NCBI GenBank assembly: GCA_033807775.1
Contig: CM066321.1
Location: 47,472,555-47,536,554 of the forward strand
Source of the DNA: Saussurea involucrata
Taxonomy: Eukaryota; Streptophyta; Magnoliopsida; Asterales; Asteraceae
Reading direction: 5' to 3'
DNA: 64,000 nt
This document shows, piece by piece, positions 33,680 through 45,589 of this stretch. The notes beneath the pieces were generated by a model. It saw only the letters and a program-made list of their open reading frames with translations, was not told the origin of the DNA and searched no databases. Both the position numbers and the translations under genes were made by a program. The stretch's first letter is position 1, and each line of letters begins with the position of its first letter.

Positions 33680-36600
33680 TTATTGGGGTTCAACATGTAT
33701 AACTACAGAAAGTCCACTAGATATATGATTGGAGGTGGAGGAGACTCTTAAACAGTTGCTACTACTGCTACTGGGAGCAGCAATTGGGGTTGTATGTTGT
33801 GCTTCACATGTTATACCTTCAGTTGGTGGGCCATCACCACTGAAATGGGGCTCTGGTGGTGGGCCCACAGGTAGTGAAAGAGGGCCCACAGCTAAAAAAA
33901 CACAGCATCTACAAAGGGGACAAGTGGAGTTGGATTGAAGCCAATGGTGAATACACTGTTTGTGGAAGATATGCTTGCATGATGGCACTTGAATCAACTC
34001 TTCATTCATTTCGAATTCACCAAGACAAACACAACATCTGCCATAAAATAGCGAATAAACATGATTGAAGGAGGAGAGAATAGAATATAAGCACGAAATT
34101 TTTTTGAAATAAAAGCTTCTAAATATATGTTACTACAACAAAATTAGGTTTATTAGATGTTAAAGATGTCTAAACGTCTTAATAGACCGTTTTATAAAAC
34201 TTCTTTTTATAACATAAAACAATAAAACGTACTATGTAGCAGTGTTACGATAAGTTTGTAAAATGCTCAAGTTTTTTTTATTGAAAAGCGTTTTCTTAAC
34301 TTTCTTATATGACATTATTGGGAAAAACGTCAAATAAAAATATATGTTCACCAGACACTTCTTAAAACAACATGACACTTTATTATAAAAATGTCTTACA
34401 AACATTGTTAAGACATCTTAAAACATCATATAAACTTACTGTCACAATTTTAGATAGAACACTTTATTGTTTGATTCTATAAATTTAAGTTCTTTAAAAT
34501 GATCTATGAGGACATTTAGACAACTTTAACGTTTAAAAACCCGATTTTGTTGAGTGTGTTTAGAGTGTAATTATTAACTTGTTTTGTTTATTTGTTTAAA
34601 AGACGTTCAATTTTTTATATTTAGTACATTTTACCTTTTAAGCGAGGTTTTTGGCCTAGTAGCATAGGTTGATTTTGATTTGATTTGTTTTCACTAAATC
34701 AAAAATTACAATATAATTTGACAACTTATCATATATATTATTAAAATATTGTTTGTTTAATGGTAAGTTAACATACATAAACAAGTCCATACTGTCGTTT
34801 ACTCAAGTTATGTTGTTTGCAATGTTTTATCGAAAAGGTTTAAAAGAATGAAGAAGTAAATCATCATATTAACAATTTTATGACACTTTTGAAAGTTTTC
34901 AATTAGTGATCTGTTTATAGAACTTATTTTTTACCATGCTTTTCAAAACAGTATAATTATAAATAAATAAAACTTGATAAAACGATTTATGTATTGTGTT
35001 CTATTGAATTATCCAACTTCATCTATAAAACTCTTCTATCGTCTAGAACTTGTTATAGTGTCAAATATTTGTTCCGATCAACTCAAGTATTCTATTAAAA
35101 CACCTAAAAAAACTTAAAAGACAAAGCATTTCCAGAAAATCATTTGGTTGTAATGTGAAAAAATACAGATTAATGATTAGATTTATGTTGATGATAAATA
35201 TAAATTGATGATTAATTAATATTTTGTTAGATTGGATTAAACATGTTTTAATAAATATCTTAAGTCCACTAGGAAATACCTGCAAATTTCCACTAAGAAT
35301 TGAGATTACTTAGGATAAATTAATAAAATAAAGTGAATATTTGTAAAAAAAAGTTAAAAAGTGCACCAATATTATTTAATTTCCATAATTATATAATGAT
35401 GTGGATTGAGAGCATATATGCCAGCCTGCCTTGCCTGCCTTTAAAGATAGATGGCACTCCTGTGAGATTCTACTTTCTCCATAATCACAATTTCTTATGA
35501 CACTTTTGAGGAAAAAGAAAGCCCATAATTTGGAATAGTACCATCTTCTAGACAAATAAGATATGGGCAAATAAACAATTTATATATATAAAAGATTGTG
35601 TGATTAAGAATTAAAATTACAAGTATAAGAAAAGATTTGAATTCTTTATTACTTATAGTTATTGTTGATCTAATGGTTTAGATTAAGTATTAAAATAATT
35701 TATAAATTAGCTTAATTATAAGAGAATTTTCAATTGATTTTTAATTATGATTGATCCAACATCCAAGGGTGACGATCTTTTCTTATATAGGGAAGGGTTC
35801 AATTGAGAAGTCTAAATATTTTGAGAAATAGAGAAGTGATCATATCCATTGGATTAAATAATCCACGGTAAAGAAATTCGCGTCACACCTGATTAATGCG
35901 CACGTCCACATTAATTAATAAACGACGCTCAGGGGTATTTAGGGTAGTTTCGTAAAATATACGCGGGACAGGTTCATATATGAATTTGTGTGATTCATAT
36001 ATGAACCTTTGTGTTCATATATGAACCTTTGTAATTCACATATAAAATATTTTTAACTAATTCATATAGGAACCTTTGTGATTCATATATGAACCTTTGT
36101 GATTCATATATGAATCAGTTAATTTGTTCATATGAGAATTAGTTAAAAAAATTCATATATAAATCATTAAGGTTCATATATGAACACAATGGTTCATATA
36201 TGAATTAGTTAAAAAAAGTTTATATGTAAATTACAAAGGTTCATATATGAACACAAAGATTCATATATGAATCAGTTAATTGGTTCAACTGATTCATATA
36301 TGAACCTACAATTAATTAGTTTCATATATGAAACACAAAGGTTCATATATGAATCACAAGATTCATATATGAATTAGTTATAAAGAGTTCATATATGAAT
36401 CACAAAGGTTCATATATGAACGTATAGTTCATATGTGAATCACACAGATTCATATATGAACTCAGCCTGTGTTTTTTGTAAACGGGATGACTAATTACCA
36501 AAATACCCTTCCGTGTTCAAAATCAGCGCATTTAATCGAAGAGTCACGATCACTTCCTTATTTCTCAAAATATTTAGACTTCTCAAATGAACCTAACACT

Positions 36601-37100
36601 ATATATATATATATATATATCACATTATAAAATATGTGTCTTTTTTAATACGAAGATTAAATATCATGAATGAAAAGATAAGAAAGAAATAAGTGAAGGT
36701 TCTTATATGAATTATCGAAAAAATCAAGGAAAGAATTATTTTAAGATGTATATATTAACCGACGTTAATTATATGAGTTCACATATCATCTCCAAATAAT
36801 TTTTTTGCAATGATTCACATATGGAGATTTGTTTAATATTATTTTTTTATCTACTCACGATGTTTAGTCTTTTTATTTGAATCCTCACTACAATAATATG
36901 GGTCTTTTAAGAAATTCAACCATTAGTGAGCATTACGGTATTTAATGAGACTTTTAATAAGCTTATAGGATTAACATTTATGCGTTTTTATTATACAATG
37001 ATGTTACAACAAGTTATGAAATGAAGTTGACAATATTTTTTCACCCGTTTTTTCATGGTTTTTTGGTTTTTTTTTTCAAGGTTCTTCCTTGATCTTTATC

Positions 37101-37142
<42 letters not shown>

Positions 37143-37407
37143 GGGAGGTTCAAGGAAAAACCTCAAAAAAAAACGGAAAACTGAAGAACACCCTAGGAGC
37201 CCTTTATCTGGATGGTATGCACTTGTGCATACAGGTAAATAGTTGATTTTTTTGGTTTTATGCACAAGTGCATTATGCATTTGTGCATATATGCACAAAT
37301 GCATGTTACAAATAACTTGTATGCACAAGTGCATACCGCCCAGATGAAGGGCTCTTAGAGTGTTCTTCAGTTTTCCGTTTTTTTAGATTTTCTGTTGAAC
37401 TTGACCC

Positions 37408-37472
<65 letters not shown>

Positions 37473-37727
37473 AGGTTCAAACGAGAATGCTAACTATTTA
37501 CGAGAAGCACGAGAACGGCCGCCCATGTACAAAATCACATGTGATTCACATACAAAATCATATGTGATTAAAATTCTGGACCCGCGCGGTTGGGACGCGG
37601 TTTGCAAGTCGCATGGCATGCCGCGCGGATCACATGTGATTTTGTACTGTGAATCACATGTGATTTTGTACATGGGCGGCCGTTCTCGTGCTTCTCGTAA
37701 ATAATTAGCGTTCTCGTTTGAACTCAC

Positions 37728-37776
<49 letters not shown>

Positions 37777-39242
37777 AGTTTTATAGTTGAAGTTGGGTAA
37801 TTTAATGTGAGGCAAGATGGTTAATTTAATGTGACGCAAGTCGATCGAATTGTTCGCAATTTTATAGGCATTTTTAATTTTTATAAACTAAGTTGTATTA
37901 AAATGCTAATAGTGTTAGTTTTCACAATATGGTATTGTGGTATGGCAGTGGGATATAATACAACCCATATATTGAATTAATGATGAAAATTGCAGAAGAA
38001 TAAATAATATAATTAAGAAAGCGTGTTAGTTAATTAAATAGGTAGATTAATTATAATTAGTGGGCTTACACTGAATCCTTTGCTTTTAAATCTTCATCAA
38101 ACATAACCTTTGGCAGCTTATCCTTCAGATCTCCTTTCAGTCCCATTACATGATGAGGCTGTTACATCAACAACATATATAATTAGATAAATAGTGTATA
38201 GATGGAGGTTCAAGGGAAAATCTCAAAGAAACGGAAAACTGAAGAACACCCCGGTGGCCCTTCATCTGAATAGTATGCAATTGTGTATACAGGTAAATAG
38301 TTGACTTTTTAGTTTTATACACAAGTGCATTATGCATTTGTGCATATATGCACAAATGCATGTTACAAATAACCTGTATGCACAAGTGCATACCATCCAG
38401 ATGAAGGTAATAGGATGTTCTTCAGTTTTCCGTTTTTTTGACGTTTTTCCTTAAACCTGACCCATAGGGTATATATATATATGACAGTTAATGATCAAAT
38501 TAATAAAAGCTAAGAGATAAATTAAATTAAAATTCTCGACTAAATGTATATGTTATTTTGTTACTAAAACACACCAAACGTTGTAATTTCTTACGTTTTC
38601 AACTACCAAACTTGTCACTTTCGCAAAACAATCACGGCTAACTTTGGACTCGAAACATATAGAAAAAATAAGGGGTTGTTAACTAAACACTTACTATCTT
38701 TTACCGTTAATTAAACACTTAATGCTTCTTATCATGTATGAGAAACTTATTTTGTAAGAGATTGTATGGTCTTTACCAACAATCTTAGTTGCTAACTGAG
38801 AATCTTACTTCGACATGTGAAGGTGATGACTATTAACCACTTAACCCTTAATTACTAGTTATGAGACATTTATACTACATTATTTTAATAACTAAGAATC
38901 TTATACAGTAAAGTAAGTGAAGATTTTATTATTACCCGATCAACATTTACCTTCTTTATATTGGTAAACAGCCCCTAAGCTAAGACACAATTAAGCTAGA
39001 TCGATATGAACAGTGAACAACATTTTCAACCCAATCTAGTTTTTATTTTTGGAAGGGTGTCCCCGGCTATGCTTAGACTAATTCATTGACAAATTAAACC
39101 TCAGTGGCCACAATTGTTGTGTACGCCTGAATTTGAACCCTGGACAGGAATATTCCACCACATCTTCCAAGGGCCATAACCACTGCTCCATAACCCTTGC
39201 GATTTACCCAATCTAGTTGATGTACATAGGGAGGGAGGGAGG

Positions 39243-39307
<65 letters not shown>

Positions 39308-39537
39308 ATTACCATGGGAAGAAATGAAGTAGCATGAGTGAAAGTAGAAGGTGGAAGTGTTGGCGGGGATGAAGAGAGAGCATAAGCCCTTCTTTTCAGG
39401 TAGAACAGGTAGAACAAAAGGAATAATATGATGGAGAAGAGGATCGGGATGGAGAATATAAAAGCTTGGTAAACCCTAATTTGAAGTGCATGGGAGTATG
39501 GATGGTAGTTGACGTTTGGAGTTTGAGGAACACTCAT
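33680..39537 (-). CDS. RING-H2 E3 ubiquitin ligase, membrane type, three exons (RHA4A-like)
   Basis: Exon 1 39537-39313 (75 codons), exon 2 38158-38070 (89 nt), exon 3 34037-33680 (358 nt) including the stop: 223 residues in all. Splice sites are CCCATG|GTAATT, TAACAG|CCTCAT, TTCAGT|GTAAGC and ATGGCAG|ATGTTG; phases are 0 and 2 and join cleanly. Exon 1 encodes one strong membrane helix (residues about 24-48, AFIFSIPILFSIILFLLFYL) then KRR. Exon 2 encodes a Leu/Lys/Asp-rich linker (DLKDKLP). Exon 3 begins with the RING-H2 finger: CCVC, then CKHIFH, then CIHHW and CPLC, a full C3H2C3 set, then a Ser/Pro-rich tail. It should ubiquitinate targets at a membrane. The layout recalls Arabidopsis RHA4A from memory. 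Intron 2 is 4.0 kb and full of transposons, yet the frame is intact. Confidence 0.85.
34131..34556. mobile_element. CACTA-type MITE in intron 2 of the RING-H2 gene
   Basis: 426 bp with terminal inverted repeats TACTACAACAAAATTAGGTTT and AAACCCGATTTTGTTGAGTG, flanked by the 3 bp duplication TGT (34128-34130, 34557-34559). The 3 bp duplication and CACTC end fit CACTA. The left terminal base is changed from C to T. No coding capacity. Confidence 0.7.
34557..35793. other. Intron 2 sequence without recognisable elements
   Basis: AT-rich intronic sequence. A 64-codon minus-strand frame at 35376-35570 has no family resemblance. Nothing else seen. Confidence 0.5.
35795..36593. mobile_element. Foldback element with TTCATATATGAA array
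   Basis: About 800 bp with near-perfect 48 bp inverted ends (GGGTTCAATTGAGAAGTC... and ...GACTTCTCAAATGAACC). The interior (35965-36465) contains some two dozen copies of the 12 bp palindrome TTCATATATGAA or close variants, spaced 15-30 bp. A (TA)n run follows on the right (36601-36620). It lies in intron 2 of the RING-H2 gene. It is non-coding. Confidence 0.75.
36600..37146. other. Intronic AT-rich sequence and TA/GA microsatellite
   Basis: (TA)n at 36600-36620; nothing recognisable to 36880. CACTACAATAATATGGG at 36886 looks like a CACTA-type left end without partner. (AT)n(AG)n at about 37100-37142 abuts the next foldback. Confidence 0.5.
37147..37405. mobile_element. Foldback element, GTGCAT type, copy 1
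   Basis: Starts GGTTCAAGG, ends TTGAACTTGACC. The arms are inverted copies (GGAAAACTGAAGAACA left, TGTTCTTCAG...TTTTCC right). The centre holds repeated palindromes of the type ATGCACAAGTGCAT. Flanks are (TA)n(GA)n on the left and (AT)n(AG)n on the right. Closely related copies are at 38207 and 40859. Confidence 0.75.
37474..37728. mobile_element. Foldback element, CATGTACAAAATCACATG type, copy 1
   Basis: Starts GGTTCAAACGAGAA, ends TTCTCGTTTGAACTCACC. The arms share GGCGGCCG-type inner ends and ATCACATGTGAT palindromes; the centre is GC-rich (CCGCGCGG). Flanked by (AT)n(AG)n on the left and (TC)n(TA)n on the right. It resembles 39709-39940. Lies in intron 2 of the RING-H2 gene. Confidence 0.75.
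38207..38463. mobile_element. Foldback element, GTGCAT type, copy 2
   Basis: Same family as 37147-37405: starts GGTTCAAGGG, ends CCTTAAACCTGACCC, same inverted arms and TGCACAAGTGCAT core. It lies in intron 1 of the RING-H2 gene, about 45 bp upstream (in gene sense) of the exon 2 acceptor. Followed by a short (TA)n. Confidence 0.75.
39231..39304. repeat. GGGA/GA microsatellite beside the exon 1 donor
   Basis: (GGGA)n then about 27 GA units. On the gene strand it is a (TC)n tract starting about 8 bases after the intron 1 GT. Confidence 0.9.
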
Positions 39538-39690
39538 TTTAATTTCACTCACTCACTCTCTCTCAAATCCAAATTTCTTGATCACCAAACTATAAAACCT
39601 CTCTTCGACTGAAACCAAACAAGATGGATGCTATGCCTTTATATCCTTAGAGAATCTTGCCACTTAATCATAATGACTAAGCCATGATAT
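39538..39690 (-). promoter_or_regulatory. Promoter and 5' UTR of the RING-H2 gene
   Basis: GGATATAAAGG (39636-39646, minus strand) is a TATA box about 100 bp upstream of the ATG at 39537. A CT-rich leader (GAGTGAGTGAG on the plus strand) follows. The ATG was chosen over an upstream in-frame GTG. Confidence 0.55.
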
Positions 39691-39708
39691 ACTCATATAT
39701 ATATGGTC

Positions 39709-39940
39709 GGGTTCAAATGAGGAGCGTAACAATTTAAGAGAACGTGAGGAGCACCGCCCATGTACAAAATCACATGTGATTCACAACACAAAACGCGGGA
39801 CAAACCGCGGGACAAACCGCGCGTGTCCAAAATGTTAATCACATATGATTTTTAGTCCTTGTGTTGTGAATCACATGTGATTTTGTACATGGGCGGTGCT
39901 CCTCACGTTCTCTTAAATTGTTACGCTCCTCACATGAACC
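39709..39940. mobile_element. Foldback element, CATGTACAAAATCACATG type, copy 2
   Basis: Starts GGGTTCAAATGAGGAGCG, ends CGCTCCTCACATGAACC. The arms pair over about 60 bp, including GGCGGTGCTCCTCAC and CATGTACAAAATCACATG. The centre has two copies of CGGGACAAACCGCG. Flanked by TA-rich runs on both sides. It lies just upstream of the RING-H2 promoter. Confidence 0.75.
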
Positions 39941-39964
39941 TTCCTCTATATATATATAAATATA

Positions 39965-40633
39965 TAGGGATGTAAATGAACCGAACGTTCAACGAACCGT
40001 TCGGCGGGAAGTTCATTTATGTTTGCTTATTTAATAAATGAACGAACATGAACAGGTTTTTTTTGTTCGTTTAGTTAAATGAACGAACATGAACAATGGT
40101 CTCGTTAGTTCATTTATGTTCGTGAGCGTTTGTTCATTTATGTTCGTTCGTTTACGTTCATTTATGTTCATTTATGTTCGTTTATGCATGTTTATATATA
40201 TAAACATATTTATATAATATAAAATTAATATGTATAATCATCAAGTAAATTGATCTTTTAGAATATATTTTTATATCTCCTAAGTTAACACGGTTTTTCA
40301 TTTTGTTAAAGTATTTTTTACGAACGAAATGATGAGTATGGTGGTTGTTTTTTGTTCATTTGGGTTCGTTCGTTTATGTTCATTTAAGTTCGTTCATTTA
40401 TGTTTATTTAAAGTCGTTCGTTTACGTTCGTTTATGTTTTTTAAGTTCGTTTGTTTAACTCTTAATGAACGAACATAAACGAACACGGACAAACAAAAAT
40501 TCTTAACGAACGAACATGAATGCAAAAAATCTCGTTCGTTTACCGTTCGTGTTCGTTTGTTTGTTCGGTTAAGTTAAACGAACGAACATGAACAAGCCTC
40601 CGTTCGTGTTCGTTCGGTTTGTTTACAGTCCTA
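39965..40633. mobile_element. Palindromic MITE with GTTCGTT repeats
   Basis: Inverted ends TAGGGATGTAAATGAACCG and CGGTTTGTTTACAGTCCTA. The interior is filled with GTTCGTTCATTTATG and AACGAACATGAAC motifs on both strands. Flanked by TATATA on each side; the duplication length cannot be resolved there. The ends resemble hAT-type non-autonomous elements. No coding capacity. Confidence 0.65.
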
Positions 40634-41045
40634 TATATATATATATATATAGGGAGAGAGAGAGAGAGAGAGAGAGAGAAAGTGAGAGAACCTGGTTCAA
40701 ACGAGAACCGTAAATAATTTGAAATCAGAAAACTAATTTTTTTAATACATATTCAATTAATTGTTGAATACATACATTAACAAAATACAAAAGAGACTAT
40801 ATTCATCAATGAGATATAGATGAATATACTCACTTAAGGTATATATATATGTAGAGTCAGGTTCAGGGGAAAACTTAAAAAAAAACGAGGAACATCATGC
40901 TAGCCTTCATTTGGACGGTATGTACTTGTGCATACAAGTGATTTGTAACATGCACACGTGCATATCTACACGTGCATAAAAAAACTTAATTTCCTTGTAT
41001 GCACAAATGCATATCGTCCAAATTAAGGGCTAAGGTTTTCCTTGA

Positions 41046-41092
<47 letters not shown>

Positions 41093-41100
41093 ATATATAT
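40634..41100. mobile_element. TA/GA microsatellites, half foldback, and GTGCAT foldback copy 3
   Basis: (TA)n(GA)n at 40634-40690 is followed by GGTTCAAACGAGAACCG (40694), only the left end of a foldback of the 37474 type. At 40859-41051 is a third GTGCAT-type copy, starting GGTTCAGGGG and ending CCTTGAACATCC with a core of TGCACACGTGCA. A (CT)n run (41052-41090) closes it. Confidence 0.65.
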
Positions 41101-41376
41101 TGAGAGTTTTCAGATAACAAGATTAAACCAATTAGAACATAGATTGAGAGAGAATTGAAGAAGATGATATTTTAGCCCTAATCCTCTCTCTAGAGGTTCA
41201 TGCCTCTTTCACACACACACACCTTCAGTATTCTCTCTATTGTATGCATTCTCACCTAGCTACCCCTCACAACCCTTACAATTAGGGTATTTATACATTT
41301 GACCAATACTAGCTAAATACATTGACTTTGACTAATTACAATTAGCCAAAATCTTGAATACATTTGTGTACTAACA
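41101..41376 (-). repeat. 3' LTR of copia derivative E (276 bp)
   Basis: In sense orientation it begins TGTTAGTACACAAATG, preceded by the polypurine tract CATAGGGGGAGAT, and ends near GAAAACTCTCA. A TATA-like AAATACCC lies near 41290. Short LTR, single copy in the window. Confidence 0.65.
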
Positions 41377-43924
41377 ATCTCCCCCTATGGGTTCAAGATT
41401 TAAAGATTTATGACGATAGTCTTCAGCTCTTTAATCTTCAGAGAAGCTTTATCTTCAAGAATCAACTTTGGCGGCTTTAATCTTCATTTAGGCTCTTTAA
41501 AGTCAAATAGTCATCAAGTCTTGAAACACGAACTTCAAATTTGTGTAGCGTTGATCAAGGTCTTTAAAACAAACTCTTTATATCTTCGAATCACTGATCT
41601 CTGCAGCTTTGAGCTTTGACAAATTTCTTCAGTCTTGGATCATGAACTGGCTTTGAGGTTTAACGGGCTTTGAGCTTTAAAAACATTCTTGATTTATCTT
41701 TAAGCACAAACTGTCTTTGTATCTTCACGCATTTGATCATCTTGAACAAACAGTCTTGAACTTATCTCTCTGAAACACTTTATCTTGAACTTCTTCGACT
41801 TTGACAAATATCTCTTTGACTCTTGGAAATTGAAATATTTGAATTATCTCCGTCTTTCTTTTTGTTGATATTTCTCCCCCTTTTTGATGATTGTGAGCAT
41901 CATGATCATCAAAATTCTTTTCAATTTCATCATTCTCTTTGAGTACCAGAAACAATCTCCTCCTTTTCATCTGCTTAACCGTCAATTCCAAAAATGTTTA
42001 TTTGAATCTTTTCAAATTCAGATAATATAAAGTGGTAACCCTGAAACAACGAATGAGACAGTTAAAATTCCTATAAGTTGCACAAAGCCACTTAGTACAA
42101 CGGATGTACTTTAGAAATGAGCTTTTTGATGTTCACTCCTCCAGGGCTTCCATTCAAACATCGAAAGACACAAAGGAATTTCTATGAACGTTATGACAAG
42201 AAAACATATTCCTTGTGTGTACGTCCAAGTGTAGAAATGATTGAAGCAACTTATGCTTGAATAGTAGGCTCAAATTCTGTAAACTGTTGAGACAGCAACA
42301 AGTTTCCACGGACTCAATGTGCATGATTGAAGTGCGAAGGTGAGGCAAACTTCTTTCTTTTCAATATCCAAACCTTCCGAGTGAAAATTAGATAGATAAT
42401 ATGCTGCATCCCCAAGAAAATTGAAACATTTCTTTGTAGAGAAAGAAATGAGTAGCTGGTGGGGTAAAATGCAAGAGTTGGCATGGGCTAATTGCCTGTT
42501 TCAATGATGATCACCAAAGAATGTGAACCCATCAGTAATGTGGCTGCCCAGCTCAGAAAGTGGTTGGTGCAGAGTTCTCTTATTCTTTTAACTCTGTTCA
42601 CACACCCTCTTTCTTTTTTCATTCGCTCACTTCTAACCAAACTCTCTTTTTCATTTTACCTCAGCATAATGAGATTACTCAACCGGATGAGTTATCTCCC
42701 CCACTCTTTGATTTCGACCCCTCGCCCCTCAATCACTAAAGGATAACTTCTTAGATAGGAAACACTGGTTAACGTGGATCCATAGAAGTACAATGTAGCT
42801 CACACACTGATCGCATGAAATTTCGTCCTAAAAAGATGTGTTGTTCAACAGTTTAACTTGAACAAATAAGAATCTTTAGCATTTGAATAACATTGTCATC
42901 AGAATGTATGCTCCTCAAAAATATTCATGAAATATTTGAGCATTTGAACTTTGAAGATTTCTCAAAACAAGGATATTGAATGAATGAAATGAATTTGAAA
43001 GACTTGTTTGAGAATCTGACAATGTATCAATCAGATCAAATATGAAAGATAATCATGTAAGGTTTAAGGTATCAAAGAATTGAAATTTGTTTATATGAAC
43101 AAATATAAACAATCTTGAATGAAACGGTTATGCTCTTACGCTGAAATGAATATGATGCTCAACAAAAGTGAAGTACAAACGGGAGTATTACCATCGAAAA
43201 AATTGTTTCGTTTTGAGACATGGTAATAACAAAGTCAAAAAGAAGTTGAACCGATGTGTATGAGTACTTGAAAGTATATGGACAAGATAATACGCAAGTA
43301 TTCATCTTTGGAAACACACGGTCCGAAACAATGATGTAATCCGAGATAACATGAAAAAACATTTAAAACCACACTTCTAAATTCATAAAGTCTGTTTGAG
43401 AATTGAGAAGTGGTTTGAACATTTAAGAACACGTTTTTCATGCTTGAAAGTCGTTCTTCTTTCAAACATTCTCAGATTGAGTTTAGAAGATACATACAGT
43501 CAATGTATCAGCTCCCCCTCAAATTATGATAGACTGATTAAAAATCAGATAAGCTCCCCCTCAAAATCTGCAAAGAATCTTAATTGGACACAATCAGTAG
43601 ATGTAACAATCAAAGGCTTTTTATTATCATTATTATTATTTTTTAAGATTAAGAACGAGTCCTGATCTGGTATGATCAGAAGTCAAATTCTCATTGAAGT
43701 ACGGGTTCTAAACTGATGTGTTTAGAAGCCATAATATATTTGAAAAACGGGTTCTGAACTGAATTATTCAGAAACCATTACGCCCCCTACAAAGAAGCAT
43801 ATAGAAAGATTTATCAATAAGCACAAACTATATCAAAATATAGAATCTCTCCCCGTGAAATTATGCATAAATTTCAGCATAGGTACTTTTCTTCAAACTT
43901 GCACATTTCTCTTTTGTTTTTCAG
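41377..43924 (-). other. Non-coding interior of copia derivative E
   Basis: No frame with pol similarity. 41400-41860 has many loosely repeated TCTTCAAGAATC/TTTGAGCTTT phrases. G-rich purine tracts like the polypurine tract recur on the minus strand near 41875, 43512, 43552 and 43782. The rest is unassigned. Confidence 0.5.
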
Positions 43925-44506
43925 TCATGTGTTTGTATAGTTCTGACAATCAGCCCCACACATGATGAACCTGCAAAACAGATTAAGTTGATTTTGGTAC
44001 CCAACGGAACTTGGGTCCTGGCTTGTTATATGCAGTTCTATTTGAAGAGATATTATAAGTACCATACCAAAATTGAACATTTTCTTGCTTAACAAAATCA
44101 TGAGTTCCACAATAAGAACAACAGATTTGCTTTTGTGCTAATCTAATCAAGTGATTTGCAGAATAAACAAGATTAGGTTTCACAAAAGACTTACCTTTAG
44201 GAGCGTTGTTCTTCTTATTCACCGCGGGTGAAGGAATAGATGATTTTGGTGCATCTTTTTCAGGAGTAGATTCTTTTACCTTCCAAACCATTTTTACTCT
44301 TTTGAAAACATGACTATTTGAAAGCTTTGAAAGAGAAGCATCCGAATTATCAGCAGAAGGTTTTTCAACAGATTTTGAAGATTCACCCTTAAAGAAATTC
44401 TTCTTAGGTGCTTATTCTTTGATTATAAAATCAGAGTGATCCGGAAGCTTTGAGTTAAAGTCAAATTGTACAGCCCGGACCGGGAAATTGTACAGCCCGT
44501 CACAAA

Positions 44507-45589
44507 TAGAGATGGCCATATGGGCGGGTCGGGCTAGCCCGGACCAAGCTTTCATCGGGACCGGGCCTAAACACTATTCAAAAGACCGGGCCTTGGTCGG
44601 GCCCGGGCCGGGCCGGGCCAGGCCAGGCCAGGCTTGGGGATTGAAGACTGGCCTGTTAAGGCTTTTCAAAGACCGGGCCTTTGGGACCGGGCCTTTGGGA
44701 CCGGGCCTAAACCGGACTTTTAAAAAAATATATATTTATCCCATTTTTAATAAATATTATTCGTATCCACTATAAAATACTTAATTGGGTCACTCAAACA
44801 TACTTAAAAATACGTTCTATTAGAATTTCATATATAAAGAAAAATACGTTCTATTAATTTTATATAAATTATAAAGAAAAATACATTTAAAGAAGTACAT
44901 TTATTGAATTATAAAGAAAAATACATTTAAATAACTACATTTATTGAATTATAAAGAAAAATACTCTTAATCCTCGTGCCTCTTTAAGGTCGAGTTTCCC
45001 GATATCGCAAGGAGAGCTCCACACCTTTTGCATCGTGCCTTTCTTTTCCCGTCGGTGAGAACCACCATATTGAAATCATTCCAAACTTCGGATTTTCGTC
45101 CGTGTTTGACAATAACTTCTCTAATTTGATCGGTTGATGCACTACCGCCGGCCATTTTGATTGAAGGATGGAAAAATTGAAAGAATGAGAAGTTGCATGA
45201 AATGAACACGAGAAAGCGAGAAATCGAGAATTGTAAGCGAGAATTGCGTTTTTTGCGTTTTTGTAACTTGGTATCAAACCTCATACACCCACTACCTATT
45301 TATAGTGTTTTGGAGGCAAAAAAAAACAAAAAAAGGCTAGAAATTGCAAAAAACGGTCATATTAACGGTCATAAAACGACTTTTTTTTTAAATCGACCGG
45401 GTCGGGCCTAAACCGGGCTTTGGACCGGGCCCCGGTCGGGACGGGACGGGCCGAGGAAAATCCTGAAATCAGGGCCTGGCGGGCTGGGACCGGGATTGAA
45501 GCGGGTCGGGCCGGACCCGGGCTTTGGGAGGGCTGGGCTTCGAGCCCCCATCAGGATTTTTTGGGACCGGGCTCATTTGGCCATCTCTA
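44507..45589 (-). mobile_element. hAT derivative, 1083 bp, with perfect 8 bp duplication
   Basis: Ends TAGAGATGGCCATATGGGC and GCTCATTTGGCCATCTCTA, flanked by GTCACAAA on both sides (44499-44506, 45590-45597). The 8 bp duplication and TAGAGATG end define the hAT superfamily. The subterminal regions are GC-rich with many GACCGGGC/GCCCGGTC motifs. Only a fragment of transposase remains, so it is non-autonomous. It is inserted in the gag remnant of derivative E. Confidence 0.92.
44967..45155 (-). pseudogene. BED zinc finger start of a hAT transposase
   Basis: 62 codons from ATG 45155. The BED-type pattern is present: SEVWNDFNMV, then KARCKRCG, then STLKRHED, giving the two Cys and first His of the DNA-binding finger. 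The reading stops right after it, and the catalytic DDE and dimerisation domains are absent. What remains is only the N-terminal domain. If transcribed it could bind subterminal repeats without cutting, but that is speculation. Confidence 0.7.

Noticed and set aside
36886..36910. CACTACAATAATATGGG as a CACTA element start (also 46946)
   Set aside because: No matching inverted end and no 3 bp duplication could be found, so only mentioned.
37053..37334. Frames over 90 codons in the GTGCAT palindromes
   Set aside because: Present on both strands because the sequence is a palindrome; low-complexity peptides, no gene.
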